A DNA stretch of 64,000 nucleotides from Heyndrickxia shackletonii (GTDB lineage Bacteria; Bacillota; Bacilli; Bacillales; Bacillaceae_C), in assembly GCF_001420715.1 (NCBI RefSeq), contig NZ_LJJC01000004.1, positions 2,634,185-2,698,184 on the forward strand, in the 5' to 3' direction. Positions within the stretch are counted from its first letter, which is position 1. Each line of letters opens with the position of its first letter. Shown one piece after another: positions 17,019 through 25,735 of the stretch. The notes beneath the pieces are model-generated. The model was not told where the DNA came from and made no database searches. It saw only the letters and a program-made list of their open reading frames with translations. The translations under genes and the position numbers were made by a program.

Positions 17019-18532
17019 GACTTATCCCACATGCTTACGATTTCTATTATTTTCTCCCAATCTAAATGACTCTTAAAATGTTCCGCTAATCGATCATATT
17101 TTTGATCTTTTTGCTTCTGTAGTTTGACGATTTGACGTACTGGTATTCCTTTATTACTGCGTATCCCATTCAACCAGTAATGACGCCACTCATCATTATG
17201 AAATAGCGAATGCAGATTGGTTCCAATTATTTTTCCATTATCCTGATAATAGCCATCCTCTGACCCGTCCTCGAGTAACACAAATGGACGCCGATGGGAG
17301 GAGGTGTGCCCTAAGTGAATTTCATATCCTTGTAGGTGTAATTCTTGCGAAATTCCCGTTGCCTCATGGATTTTCCCCTGAACGCGAGTCGTCTTTTTTT
17401 GAGAATAAAATACTGTATCAGCTGGAATTAGCCCCAGTCCATGTTCCGTATATTTTCTAGTTCCGGTATCCGTTCCTTCTTCATCCGTCAATGTTTTACA
17501 CATCATTTGGTACCCGCCGCAAATTCCAACCAAGTATTTCCCGCTCTTCACATGCGAAAGAATCAATTCGAATAAATGATGATTTTTTAAAAATTGCAGA
17601 TCATGAATCGTGCTTTTTGTACCAGGGATGATAATGACATCTGGATTACCAAGCTGGTTTGCATTCTCTACCCAGCGAATCGTTACATCCTCCTCGTATA
17701 AAAATGGTTCAAAATCTGTATAATTCGAAATGAAAGGGAGTTTTATAATTGCTATATCTAATGCCCCGTCTTTTACAAAGGAGAAGCGATCTTGAAGTGA
17801 CAAGGAGTCCTCCCCTTCAATCATGTGTTGTTCCAAGTATGGAAGTACGCCTAAGACGGGGATGCCCGTTCGATGCTCCAGCCACTCAACTCCATCCTGA
17901 AACAACTCTATATCCCCTCGAAACTTGTTGATGATCATTCCTTTTACCCTCTTTCTTTCACTTTCCGTTAACAGATCAAGGGTGCCAATAACACTTGCGA
18001 AAACACCGCCCCTGTCGATATCCGCAACTAGAATGACCGGCACATCAGCAAGTTCAGCCACTTTCATATTTACGAGCTCGCGATCCTTTAGATTTATTTC
18101 GACCGGACTTCCTGCTCCTTCCATCACAATAACCTCGAATTCTTGTGCTAAACGCTCTAATGCCATTTTTATCGATTCAATGCCTTTTTCGTAAAAAGAT
18201 TGCCGATATCCTTTTCCCGAAAATACCGATTCCCTTTTTCCGAAGAGGACAACCTCCGACTGCTGATCAGATGTCGGTTTCAATAGGATTGGATTCATCC
18301 ATATGGTTGCTTCCGTCCTAGCAGCTTCTGCCTGTATCCCTTGTGCACGGCCAATTTCTTTGCCATCAACAGTAATATAAGAATTGTTTGACATATTTTG
18401 TGATTTAAAAGGTGCGACTTTAATACCCTCATTTGCAAACAATCTGCAAAGTGCTGTTACAACAAGACTTTTCCCTACATCTGAAGCCGTCCCCACTACC
18501 ATTACACCATGAATATTATGATCCCCATTCAT
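17015..18532 (-). CDS. cbiP: cobyric acid synthase CbiP
   Basis: A 505-residue protein. The N-terminal dethiobiotin-synthetase-like ATPase has VVGTASDVGKS at residues 12-22. The C-terminal class I glutamine amidotransferase has the nucleophile cysteine in GICGGYQMM near residue 336 and a histidine in GTNLHSLFHN near the end. CbiP amidates adenosylcobyrinic acid a,c-diamide at four positions to give adenosylcobyric acid. No upstream corrin-ring genes are present here, so de novo enzymes must lie elsewhere or the enzyme serves partly amidated scavenged corrinoids. AAGGAG precedes the ATG, which overlaps the cobU 3' end. Confidence 0.95.
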   Translation of the reverse strand: MNGDHNIHGVMVVGTASDVGKSLVVTALCRLFANEGIKVAPFKSQNMSNNSYITVDGKEIGRAQGIQAEAARTEATIWMNPILLKPTSDQQSEVVLFGKRESVFSGKGYRQSFYEKGIESIKMALERLAQEFEVIVMEGAGSPVEINLKDRELVNMKVAELADVPVILVADIDRGGVFASVIGTLDLLTESERKRVKGMIINKFRGDIELFQDGVEWLEHRTGIPVLGVLPYLEQHMIEGEDSLSLQDRFSFVKDGALDIAIIKLPFISNYTDFEPFLYEEDVTIRWVENANQLGNPDVIIIPGTKSTIHDLQFLKNHHLFELILSHVKSGKYLVGICGGYQMMCKTLTDEEGTDTGTRKYTEHGLGLIPADTVFYSQKKTTRVQGKIHEATGISQELHLQGYEIHLGHTSSHRRPFVLLEDGSEDGYYQDNGKIIGTNLHSLFHNDEWRHYWLNGIRSNKGIPVRQIVKLQKQKDQKYDRLAEHFKSHLDWEKIIEIVSMWDKS

Positions 18533-19106
18533 CCGTTTGTTCTCCTTTCATCAAAAACGGTATGCCTGCATCTACCAGATAGGCTACCGCGGATTGTTGA
18601 ATAATGCTTTGATGTAAATGTCCTAGCAGTTTAGCATAAGTATAAACAAGCTCCCCTTTATGTAATTCCTCATTCAAAACCTCATTAGAAACGATGATCA
18701 ACACACTGCTCTGTTCCTGGATGGCATCTATTCCGGCCATGATTGTATCATATACATTTTGTTGGAAATCCACTTGTTCCCAGCTACTGCCAGATTGAAA
18801 TAATTCATTATTTAATAGGGTTGTTAAGCAATCAAGTAAGACTACATCACCTTTGCTAAAGGCTGGACTAATACCTTTTATATCCACAGGGCATTCCCAA
18901 TTTTTCCATGGCAGTCCACTTGTTCTTCTTGTTTCTTGATGGTGTTGAATCCTGGAAGCCATCTCTGGATCCGAGGCACGGCCGCATGCAAGGTAATTCA
19001 ATTGTTTGTTTTGTTGTTTTGCATACTCAATGGCTAATTTTTCTGCAAAACTGCTTTTCCCGCTTCTTACCCCGCCACTGATAAATATCAATTGTACTTT
19101 TTCCAT
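18516..19106 (-). CDS. cobU: adenosylcobinamide kinase/guanylyltransferase CobU
   Basis: A 196-residue bifunctional enzyme. The P-loop GGVRSGKSSFAE is near residue 10, the guanylylation histidine lies in RIQHHQETR near residue 53, and VVLLDCLTTLLNNE and VSNEVLNE are further conserved blocks. It phosphorylates adenosylcobinamide and transfers GMP to give adenosylcobinamide-GDP for CobS. It overlaps cobD (19088-19106) and cbiP. A degenerate paralogue lies three genes downstream. Confidence 0.93.
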   Translation of the reverse strand: MEKVQLIFISGGVRSGKSSFAEKLAIEYAKQQNKQLNYLACGRASDPEMASRIQHHQETRRTSGLPWKNWECPVDIKGISPAFSKGDVVLLDCLTTLLNNELFQSGSSWEQVDFQQNVYDTIMAGIDAIQEQSSVLIIVSNEVLNEELHKGELVYTYAKLLGHLHQSIIQQSAVAYLVDAGIPFLMKGEQTDEWGS

Positions 19107-20164
19107 TCAAGAAGCGCCTCCATTAGTAGGTTGTTCTCCTTCTTTTTTTTAACTGCGAACCTCAACCACCGACCGTTTAATCCTGGAAAATTCATCGTAT
19201 GCCTTGGCACTATCCCTTTTTTTAATAAAAAATGAAACAATGGTGCTGCGTCTTCAAGCTGAGGATCTTTTAATAAATAGAAATTCACTTCTGATTTAGA
19301 CATTTGAAATCCATTGGATTGATAAACTAATTCAAGTCGCTTGCGTTCGTCAGCAATATGCTGTTTCGTATGTTGAATATAGGAATCTTGCAAAATACAT
19401 TCCAAACCAGCTTTCATCGCAATTGCATTAACACTCCAATGAGGTTTCAGAGCAGCAAGCTTTTCCATAACACTTGGATTGGCTGCCCCATACCCCAGCC
19501 GTAAACCGGCAATCGCAAACATCTTTGTTAATGAGCGTAAAATAATGAGATTAGGATATTGTTTTATTAGATTAATATAGGAATGATTATCGGTTGTAAA
19601 ATCATAAAATGCTTCATCAATAATGATGTAGCAGCCCTCTCTTTTTCCTTCCTGCACTAATTCCATAACTGCTTGACAGTCATATACAACACCAGTTGGA
19701 TTATTAGGTGTACAAAGGAAAATTCCATCAAATAGTTTCACTTTTGGCAGGAGCTCATTTAGTCCAAGTGCCCAGTTTCCTTCTTGTAACACATGGTGCT
19801 CCACGCAGCAATTTTGCGCAAAACATGCTTGTTCGTATTCACTGAAGGAAGGCTGTATAATTAAAATTCTTTTCCCTCTCAGAAACTGAGCAACAAGTGT
19901 AATAAGTTCAGCTCCTCCATTTCCGATTAACAGGCAATCCTCTTGAATATCGTTCAAAATGGAAAGCTTTTGTTTTAGTTCGGAAGCAAGCGGATCTGGA
20001 TAATCCTCCACGTAAGAAAACCAGCTTTGCCACCTTTCTCGTATTATAGTGGGAGCCCCGAAAGGATTTACATTCACACTAAAATCTATTACACGATCGG
20101 GTTTCTCGATTCGGGCTGACTGATACACATAATGCGGATTAGAACCATGAGATGGTAAGGTCAA
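19088..20164 (-). CDS. cobD: threonine-phosphate decarboxylase CobD
   Basis: A 358-residue PLP enzyme of the class I/II aminotransferase fold. It has HGSNPHY at the start, FSVNVNPFG, NNPTG near residue 150 and the PLP lysine near residue 214 in SLTKMFAIAGLRLGY. It makes (R)-1-amino-2-propanol O-phosphate, which CbiB attaches to cobyric acid. The start is a TTG with GGGGGAG six bases upstream. It is coupled by overlap to cbiB and cobU. A histidinol-phosphate aminotransferase is the main alternative and is disfavoured by the operon. Confidence 0.92.
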   Translation of the reverse strand: MTLPSHGSNPHYVYQSARIEKPDRVIDFSVNVNPFGAPTIIRERWQSWFSYVEDYPDPLASELKQKLSILNDIQEDCLLIGNGGAELITLVAQFLRGKRILIIQPSFSEYEQACFAQNCCVEHHVLQEGNWALGLNELLPKVKLFDGIFLCTPNNPTGVVYDCQAVMELVQEGKREGCYIIIDEAFYDFTTDNHSYINLIKQYPNLIILRSLTKMFAIAGLRLGYGAANPSVMEKLAALKPHWSVNAIAMKAGLECILQDSYIQHTKQHIADERKRLELVYQSNGFQMSKSEVNFYLLKDPQLEDAAPLFHFLLKKGIVPRHTMNFPGLNGRWLRFAVKKKKENNLLMEALLEWKKYN

Positions 20165-21104
20165 TGACAGCTCCCCCTATCCATAAAAAGAATAAAAAAT
20201 ACAGAATCGTCCGTTCCATGATAGCAATCGTTTTCTGAATATGATCCGCCTTCAGCGCTTCAAATGGTTCGCCCATTCTGGCACGATTGGAGGCAATGCC
20301 TTTATAATAATTTAAACCGCCCAGCTGCACACCTAAAAGAATCGCGACAGCAGCTTCCCCCCAGCCGCTATTAGGACTTGGATGTTTTTTGGCATCTGTA
20401 AAAAGCTCTCTCCATGCCTTCTTCTTCTCTATGTAGGCAGGTTTATGAATGAATAGCATAAGAAAACCTGTAATCCTGCTTGGAATCCAATTGGCTGCAT
20501 CGTCTAATCGAGCAGAAGCCCAGCCGAATTTTTCATATTTTGAATTCCGATAACCAACCATAGAATCACACGTATTGATTGCCCGGTAGATCATGGCTAG
20601 AGGTGCTCCTCCGATAAGTGCCCAAAATAAAGGTGCTGTTATGCCGTCACTTGTATTTTCTGCGATTGTTTCAACGGTTCCCCTGACAATTTCGGATTCT
20701 TCTAAGTCTTTCGTATCTCTGCCGACAATATAAGATAATTTTTTTCTTGCTAAGGGAAGATCTTTAGCAAGCAGTGGTTGCATTACCTCTAAACCTGCAT
20801 CCTTTAAACCTTTTTGGGCGATGGTAGAGACGATAATAATTGCTTCCATAACCACTCCAACGATTGGATGAAGATAATAGGCTAAGTATGTAATAAACAC
20901 AGTAATGAGTGCTGTTAAAATCAATACAGCTCCAAGCATCATTACACCTTTAAAGCGAAGTTGTCTTCCTTTATTCAAGAGCTTGTCTAAAAATGCAATA
21001 AATGACCCGATCCATTTAACAGGATGCGGCCAGTTTGGCGGGTCTCCAATAATGAAATCGATAACAATGGCGATGGTAATTGCTAAAAGATGATGTAATA
21101 TCAT
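20139..21104 (-). CDS. cbiB: adenosylcobinamide-phosphate synthase CbiB
   Basis: A 321-residue membrane protein with four or five helices and the CbiB landmarks: DFIIGDPPNWPHPVKWIG at the N-terminus, ENTSDGITAPLFW near residue 150, NTCDSMVGYRN and RLDDAANWIPSR near 190-210. It joins aminopropanol phosphate from CobD to adenosylcobyric acid. The ATG overlaps the stop of btuD-cbiZ by four bases, a sign of coupled translation. Confidence 0.95.
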   Translation of the reverse strand: MILHHLLAITIAIVIDFIIGDPPNWPHPVKWIGSFIAFLDKLLNKGRQLRFKGVMMLGAVLILTALITVFITYLAYYLHPIVGVVMEAIIIVSTIAQKGLKDAGLEVMQPLLAKDLPLARKKLSYIVGRDTKDLEESEIVRGTVETIAENTSDGITAPLFWALIGGAPLAMIYRAINTCDSMVGYRNSKYEKFGWASARLDDAANWIPSRITGFLMLFIHKPAYIEKKKAWRELFTDAKKHPSPNSGWGEAAVAILLGVQLGGLNYYKGIASNRARMGEPFEALKADHIQKTIAIMERTILYFLFFLWIGGAVIDLTISWF

Positions 21105-22567
21105 TTGACGGTCCTTTCACGCGTTTTTTCAATTGCTTTTTTGATACATCGGTACACAGCCGGACCAATTACTTTGCCAAGAGGGGCGACTGAACCGGCA
21201 TATTGCAGCCTTTTCCCCTTCTGAGTAGCGGCAATTAAGATGCTGTCCGTGGAAGTTCCTGTTGCAATCGTCCCAGTTAAAGGATCCTCAATCTTTAAAT
21301 CATGCAACACTTTTACCTTTGCTTCTGTCGCCGTTGCAATAGCTTGAATATATGCTTCATCCGATAATTCACCATTTATAAAGACCCACGTATTAATCGT
21401 CCCAGGCAAAAATCCAGAGGAATGAACATCACCCTTTGATACATCTACCGCATTGCCAACCCCTGCTGTCACCACAATAAACAAAGAAAAACCATCATCC
21501 ATTACAAATTCCGAAACTGCATCCTCTATCATTACTGCTGTCATCATCCCCACTGTATTTTCAGGTAGAAAACCTTCGGAGGTTAAAAATGCAGCCATTT
21601 CCTCATGATGGTTTTCACAGCTATAATTTTTGGATACATGACGATTCACAAATGTTTGAAACCAGCCGACACCTGGATTCATAACGGCAGAAGACATCGT
21701 CTTTAAGCGGATTGGCGATTCTAGAACCAGACAATCTCCCTTTTGTTTTAAGTACATATCATTGATCATGATATCCGCCTCCGCGTTCATTTGATTTGGA
21801 ATTAATGCTAATTGAGGCTTCGGAATGGTTGGGTGAAAATGTTCCTTCACTATTGTTTGATAAACATGCTGAATATGTTCTTCCGTTATTACCTCACTTG
21901 GAGATCCGGTCATTTCCATTCTTCCGTTTTCAATAAGAAGAATTCGATCACAATAAAGGGAAGTCAAATTGATATCGTGAAAAACAGAAATGACTGTCAG
22001 CTTGTTTTCAATAGTCATTTTTTTGATAAAATCCAGTAATTCCTTTTGATAGGCTAAATCTAAATGATTGGTAGGTTCATCTAATAGCAATACCTTTGGC
22101 CTTTGCGCCAATGCTTGTGCCAGAAAAACCCTTTGTTGTTCTCCGCCTGAAAGCTCATGTAAGGATTTTTGCTTAAATTTAAATACCCCTGTTTGGATCA
22201 TAACCTCTTTGACAATCGCTTCATCTTCCTGGCTCATCATTTGAAACAAACCGCTTTGATGTGCATATCGTCCTAAAAGCACGGTTTCTTGCACAGAATA
22301 GGAAAAACCATCGCCAGTCAATTGCGGTAAAACGGCGACGAGCCTTGCTCTTTCTTTCGCGGAGTAGGAGAAAATATCTTTTCCTAATAAATGTATGCTC
22401 CCTTTTGAAATTGGAAGAGCTCCGCTAATCATTTTTAACAACGTTGTTTTCCCGCTTCCATTTGGACCTAATATTCCAAAAAATTCACCCGCTTGGACGT
22501 TAAAGTTAATGTCTTTTACAATGTTTCTTCCTTTGTAACCGCCTGTTACCTTCTTTACTGCTAACAT
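21101..22567 (-). CDS. fused cobalamin ABC transporter ATPase and adenosylcobinamide amidohydrolase (BtuD-CbiZ)
   Basis: A 488-residue fusion. Residues 1-255 are an ABC ATPase: Walker A GPNGSGKTT (34-42), signature LSGGEQQR (139-146), Walker B VLLLDEPTNHLD (159-170). Residues 278-485 form a CbiZ domain, with NPGVGW, TAGVGNAVDVS and GTSTDSILIAA. CbiZ removes the aminopropanol side chain from adenosylcobinamide-type corrinoids to give cobyric acid for remodelling. The layout matches B. subtilis YvrA. Linking uptake to remodelling in one chain fits the adjacent BtuC and BtuF. Confidence 0.93.
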   Translation of the reverse strand: MLAVKKVTGGYKGRNIVKDINFNVQAGEFFGILGPNGSGKTTLLKMISGALPISKGSIHLLGKDIFSYSAKERARLVAVLPQLTGDGFSYSVQETVLLGRYAHQSGLFQMMSQEDEAIVKEVMIQTGVFKFKQKSLHELSGGEQQRVFLAQALAQRPKVLLLDEPTNHLDLAYQKELLDFIKKMTIENKLTVISVFHDINLTSLYCDRILLIENGRMEMTGSPSEVITEEHIQHVYQTIVKEHFHPTIPKPQLALIPNQMNAEADIMINDMYLKQKGDCLVLESPIRLKTMSSAVMNPGVGWFQTFVNRHVSKNYSCENHHEEMAAFLTSEGFLPENTVGMMTAVMIEDAVSEFVMDDGFSLFIVVTAGVGNAVDVSKGDVHSSGFLPGTINTWVFINGELSDEAYIQAIATATEAKVKVLHDLKIEDPLTGTIATGTSTDSILIAATQKGKRLQYAGSVAPLGKVIGPAVYRCIKKAIEKTRERTVK

Positions 22568-22570
22568 GCT

Positions 22571-23608
22571 TTAACCTCTGCTTCCTAATTTTCTTTTCAT
22601 CAAAATAAACGCAAAGACCGGTGCACCTATTAATGCAGTAACCACACCAATTGGGAGTTCTGTTGGTTGGATAATCGTTCTTGAAATCAAATCAGCCAAG
22701 ATTAAAAAACCTGCTCCAAATAGAATCGATAATGGCAATAGCTTCTTATGATTTGGTCCCCATACGATACGAATGAAATGCGGGATCACCAAGCCGACAA
22801 ATCCAATGGAACCCGAAACGGAAACTGCAGCCCCAGTTAATATCGATCCTGCGATTAACACGAACAGCTTTCTTTTTTCTACATTCACCCCGAGATGATA
22901 CGCCCGTTCTTCTCCAAGTGACATAGCATTTAACTCCTTGATGTTTGTTAAAAGCAACAAAGACCCAATAAGAAAAAAAGGCAAGATAATATTCACATAG
23001 CTCCATCCGCGCATAGAGACACTGCCAAGCAGCCAGCCAATGATTTGCCGTAATTCATCCCCTGTTAAAGCAATGATTAATGAAATAAAGGAACTAAAAA
23101 AAGAACTAAAAATAATCCCAGTTAAAATAATGGTCTCTACTTTCATCGCTTTCTCCATTTTGCGAGCAAATAACAAAACACAAAAAATCGTGAAAAAGGA
23201 GCCAACGATACTCATAAATGGTAAGGTCAAGAGCCCCAAAAATGGTATGGAAATATGAAAGAAAAGGGTTACCACTGCACCGACGGAAGCACCAGACGAA
23301 ACACCAAGTGTATACGGGTCTGCCAACGGATTGCGCAGCAAGCCTTGGAAAGCTGCTCCAGCGATCGATAAAGAGGCACCAACCATTCCCGCTAGTAGCA
23401 CTCTGGGCATCCGGATATCCATTACAATATTGCTATTCATAGGGTCTGCTGAATCCTTTAAGGGAATATGTAAAATGGCTGATCCTATAATTTGGATAAT
23501 TTCATGAATTGGTACATATACAGTTCCCACTGCGATTCCAATAATGATAGAGAATAGTAGAAAGACACATCCAAGAAAATAGGGAAAAATTATGCTATTT
23601 CTTCCCAT
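22571..23608 (-). CDS. btuC: cobalamin/corrinoid ABC transporter permease BtuC
   Basis: A 345-residue FecCD/BtuC-type permease with about nine or ten membrane helices. It has RMPRVLLAGMVGASLSIAGAA near residue 70, NPLADPYTLGVSSGA near 95 and GFVGLVIPH near 270, a loop that contacts the ATPase. It forms the membrane channel with the BtuD part of the next protein, fed by BtuF. It is separated from btuD-cbiZ by three bases. Corrinoid specificity follows from the riboswitch and neighbours, since siderophore permeases look alike. Confidence 0.92.
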   Translation of the reverse strand: MGRNSIIFPYFLGCVFLLFSIIIGIAVGTVYVPIHEIIQIIGSAILHIPLKDSADPMNSNIVMDIRMPRVLLAGMVGASLSIAGAAFQGLLRNPLADPYTLGVSSGASVGAVVTLFFHISIPFLGLLTLPFMSIVGSFFTIFCVLLFARKMEKAMKVETIILTGIIFSSFFSSFISLIIALTGDELRQIIGWLLGSVSMRGWSYVNIILPFFLIGSLLLLTNIKELNAMSLGEERAYHLGVNVEKRKLFVLIAGSILTGAAVSVSGSIGFVGLVIPHFIRIVWGPNHKKLLPLSILFGAGFLILADLISRTIIQPTELPIGVVTALIGAPVFAFILMKRKLGSRG

Positions 23609-23705
23609 CTTTTGTATAAAAGTAAGTTTTGGCAGTATTAATCAGCTCCTTTTTAAAGGAAAACAAGGCTATCTAAACAACCTTGTTCCCATCCTTTCAT
23701 CTATT

Positions 23706-24296
23706 TCATTCACTATTATTTTCTTTACGTTTCCCATCACGAAATACCTTGGCACTTCTTATATATTCAACATCACTTTTTCCTGAACGATGATTAATCA
23801 CTCGCGCCAAAGCAAAAAAATAGTCTGATAGACGATTTAAATATCGCTGTGCAAGCGGAGGAACGCTGTTGTCGGTTTTCGAAAGGGTAACAACAAGACG
23901 TTCAGCACGACGTGTGACCGTTCTCGCAATATGGATCGATGCCGCTGCCTTTGTGCCTCCTGGTAAAATAAATCTTTCTAATTTTGGAGTACTGGCAATA
24001 TACTCATCTATTTTCGTTTCCAGATAATCAATCATTTCCTGCTGTAATTTGTAAGGGCGCTTCATCGTTTTATTCGCAAGGTCTCCGCCGCAATCAAATA
24101 ATTCATGCTGAATTTTCTCTAATTCTTCTAAAATATCACCAAACAAATTGGGATCCAGTTCCGCCATCGCTTGTCCAACAAAACAATTCGCTTCATCAAC
24201 CGTTCCATAAGCCTGAACACGAATATCATCTTTATCAACCCTGCCGCCTATGATGCTGGTTTGCCCTTGATCACCTGTTCTCGTATATATACGCAT
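23706..24296 (-). CDS. pduO: ATP:cob(I)alamin adenosyltransferase, PduO type
   Basis: A 196-residue PduO/YvqK-type corrinoid adenosyltransferase. The ATP-binding N-terminus IYTRTGDQGQTSI and the later RTVTRRAERLVV and YLNRLSDYFFALAR blocks are typical. It adds the upper adenosyl ligand to cob(I)alamin or cobinamide, which later pathway steps need. The ATG at 24296 is chosen because GGGAGGAG lies six bases upstream; an in-frame ATG ten codons earlier has no such site. It is second in the operon, between btuF and btuC. Confidence 0.94.
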   Translation of the reverse strand: MRIYTRTGDQGQTSIIGGRVDKDDIRVQAYGTVDEANCFVGQAMAELDPNLFGDILEELEKIQHELFDCGGDLANKTMKRPYKLQQEMIDYLETKIDEYIASTPKLERFILPGGTKAAASIHIARTVTRRAERLVVTLSKTDNSVPPLAQRYLNRLSDYFFALARVINHRSGKSDVEYIRSAKVFRDGKRKENNSE

Positions 24297-24328
24297 TTTT
24301 TCTCCTCCCTTTTGTTTCTCCGCCATTA

Positions 24329-25282
24329 TTATTTAAAATTATCGGGATAAATCGCCTTTGCCATTTCTTGCAAGCCGTCCGCAAGACGTGGTCCAGGTCT
24401 TGATACCTCATCCGAATCAACATTATAGACACGTTTGTTTTTCACTGCTGATACCTCTTGCCATCCTTTTCGTTTTACTACCTGATTGACTGCATCCTTC
24501 ACATAATACCCGTATGTAAGAACAATGACATTCGGATTTGCTTTCACAGCTGCTTCCTCGGAAAATGGAATCCAACCTGCTTTGTCATCCGCAATATTCT
24601 TTGCACCTAATAGATTGACCATCTCATTCATAAAGGTTCCTGTCCCAGTTGTATAAATGTTTGGAGGCGCAGATACTTCAATCCAAACCTTTTGAGGATG
24701 ATCTTTTGCGATTTTTGACGCTTCCTCTTTTATGTTTGCTACTTTGGACTTCATTCCATCGATGATATCCTCTGCTTTTTCCCGTGTCCCTGTCACTTTT
24801 CCAATCATTTCAATTGATTTATATACATCTGTAAACGAGGTGGCATCATTGACAACGACAACTTTAATACCATTGTCCTCCAATTGCTTGAGGCCTTCTT
24901 GAGAGTTATGTGCATCTGAAGCGGTAGCAAGTACAACATCCGGTTTCAAAGAAATCACTTTTTCGATATTAATATCTTTCCCGCCAACTTTTGTTTTGTT
25001 TTTGACTTGCTCGGGATAATTATCATTATCAGAAACCCCAACAATTGCTTTATCTAAGCCAAGGGCGAACGCGGTTTCTGTATTGCTTGGAATCAGCGAA
25101 ACAATCCGTTTTGGTTTATTCTTTATTGTAAGCTTATTCCCAACCCCGTCCGTAATCGTAATAGGAAATCCATTGGATTTCGTCGTATGCTTACCAGCAT
25201 TGTTGTTTTGCTGATCTGCCCCACATCCTGCAAGGACAAAAATTAATAGTAAGATAGATAAGTAATTCAGTAGCTTTTTCAT
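24329..25282 (-). CDS. btuF: cobalamin/corrinoid-binding lipoprotein BtuF
   Basis: A 317-residue ABC substrate-binding lipoprotein with lipobox LAGCG (Cys near residue 20). The two-lobe BtuF-type fold shows RIVSLIPSNTETAFALGL near residue 63, LKPDVVLATASDA in the N-lobe and ANPNVIVLTYGYY in the C-lobe. It captures corrinoids outside the membrane for BtuC-BtuD. It is the first gene of the operon, and its AAGGGG site lies just after the riboswitch terminator. The leader makes corrinoids the likely ligand. Confidence 0.92.
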   Translation of the reverse strand: MKKLLNYLSILLLIFVLAGCGADQQNNNAGKHTTKSNGFPITITDGVGNKLTIKNKPKRIVSLIPSNTETAFALGLDKAIVGVSDNDNYPEQVKNKTKVGGKDINIEKVISLKPDVVLATASDAHNSQEGLKQLEDNGIKVVVVNDATSFTDVYKSIEMIGKVTGTREKAEDIIDGMKSKVANIKEEASKIAKDHPQKVWIEVSAPPNIYTTGTGTFMNEMVNLLGAKNIADDKAGWIPFSEEAAVKANPNVIVLTYGYYVKDAVNQVVKRKGWQEVSAVKNKRVYNVDSDEVSRPGPRLADGLQEMAKAIYPDNFK

Positions 25283-25314
25283 GTGTTAACCCCTTTTGCG
25301 ATAGTATAAAAGCA

Positions 25315-25346
25315 TAAAAAAAAACATCTCCTAAATCTAGGGATGT
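25315..25346 (-). terminator. riboswitch-associated intrinsic terminator
   Basis: The ACATC...GATGT stem (25324-25346) is followed on the minus strand by about nine T, just before the btuF ribosome site. It is the likely OFF structure when cobalamin is bound. Confidence 0.85.
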
Positions 25347-25373
25347 CATGTAAAAAAAAACGTAAAAAATAAT

Positions 25374-25393
25374 AGTGTTTTGTAAAAAACACT
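25374..25393 (-). terminator. second hairpin in the riboswitch leader
   Basis: AGTGTTT pairs with AAACACT, followed on the minus strand by ATTATTTTTT. It lies between the aptamer and the main terminator, so it is a second terminator or part of an anti-terminator. Confidence 0.55.
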
Positions 25394-25444
25394 AAAAACG
25401 TTTCGTAAACACCCCCTATCCGCGTAGGTTCATTGGTGCACTCA

Positions 25445-25610
25445 AAAATCAGACAGGTATCCTGGCTCATGATCATTGCTTACTGTACCTTCCCGTGTAT
25501 TTTTACATACATAGTGGTCATTACAGCTTGCTCCCATTTACAGTGGCGGGACCGCGTTGGCTTTTCACCAATCTTCCCTATTAAACCTTCCAAATGAAGG
25601 TATCTGATTT
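25445..25610 (-). ncRNA. cobalamin riboswitch aptamer
   Basis: The minus-strand leader has the B12 box (CCCGCCACTG complement at about 25542-25552), the surrounding GGGA and GCCAACGCGG core elements, and a closing helix of AAATCAGA (25603-25610) with TCTGATTT (25446-25453). It precedes a 13-gene cobalamin transport and synthesis operon and is followed by two terminator-like hairpins, so adenosylcobalamin should shut transcription off. Confidence 0.95.
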
Positions 25611-25735
25611 CGCTGCTAATATGAAATTGTAAACCAACATCATTATACAGTATTTTTTCCGAATTTCCTATATTTTAATAATTTTACACGAATAGAATGT
25701 TTCACATAAGAAAAGGACAAGCGCCTTACTCATCC

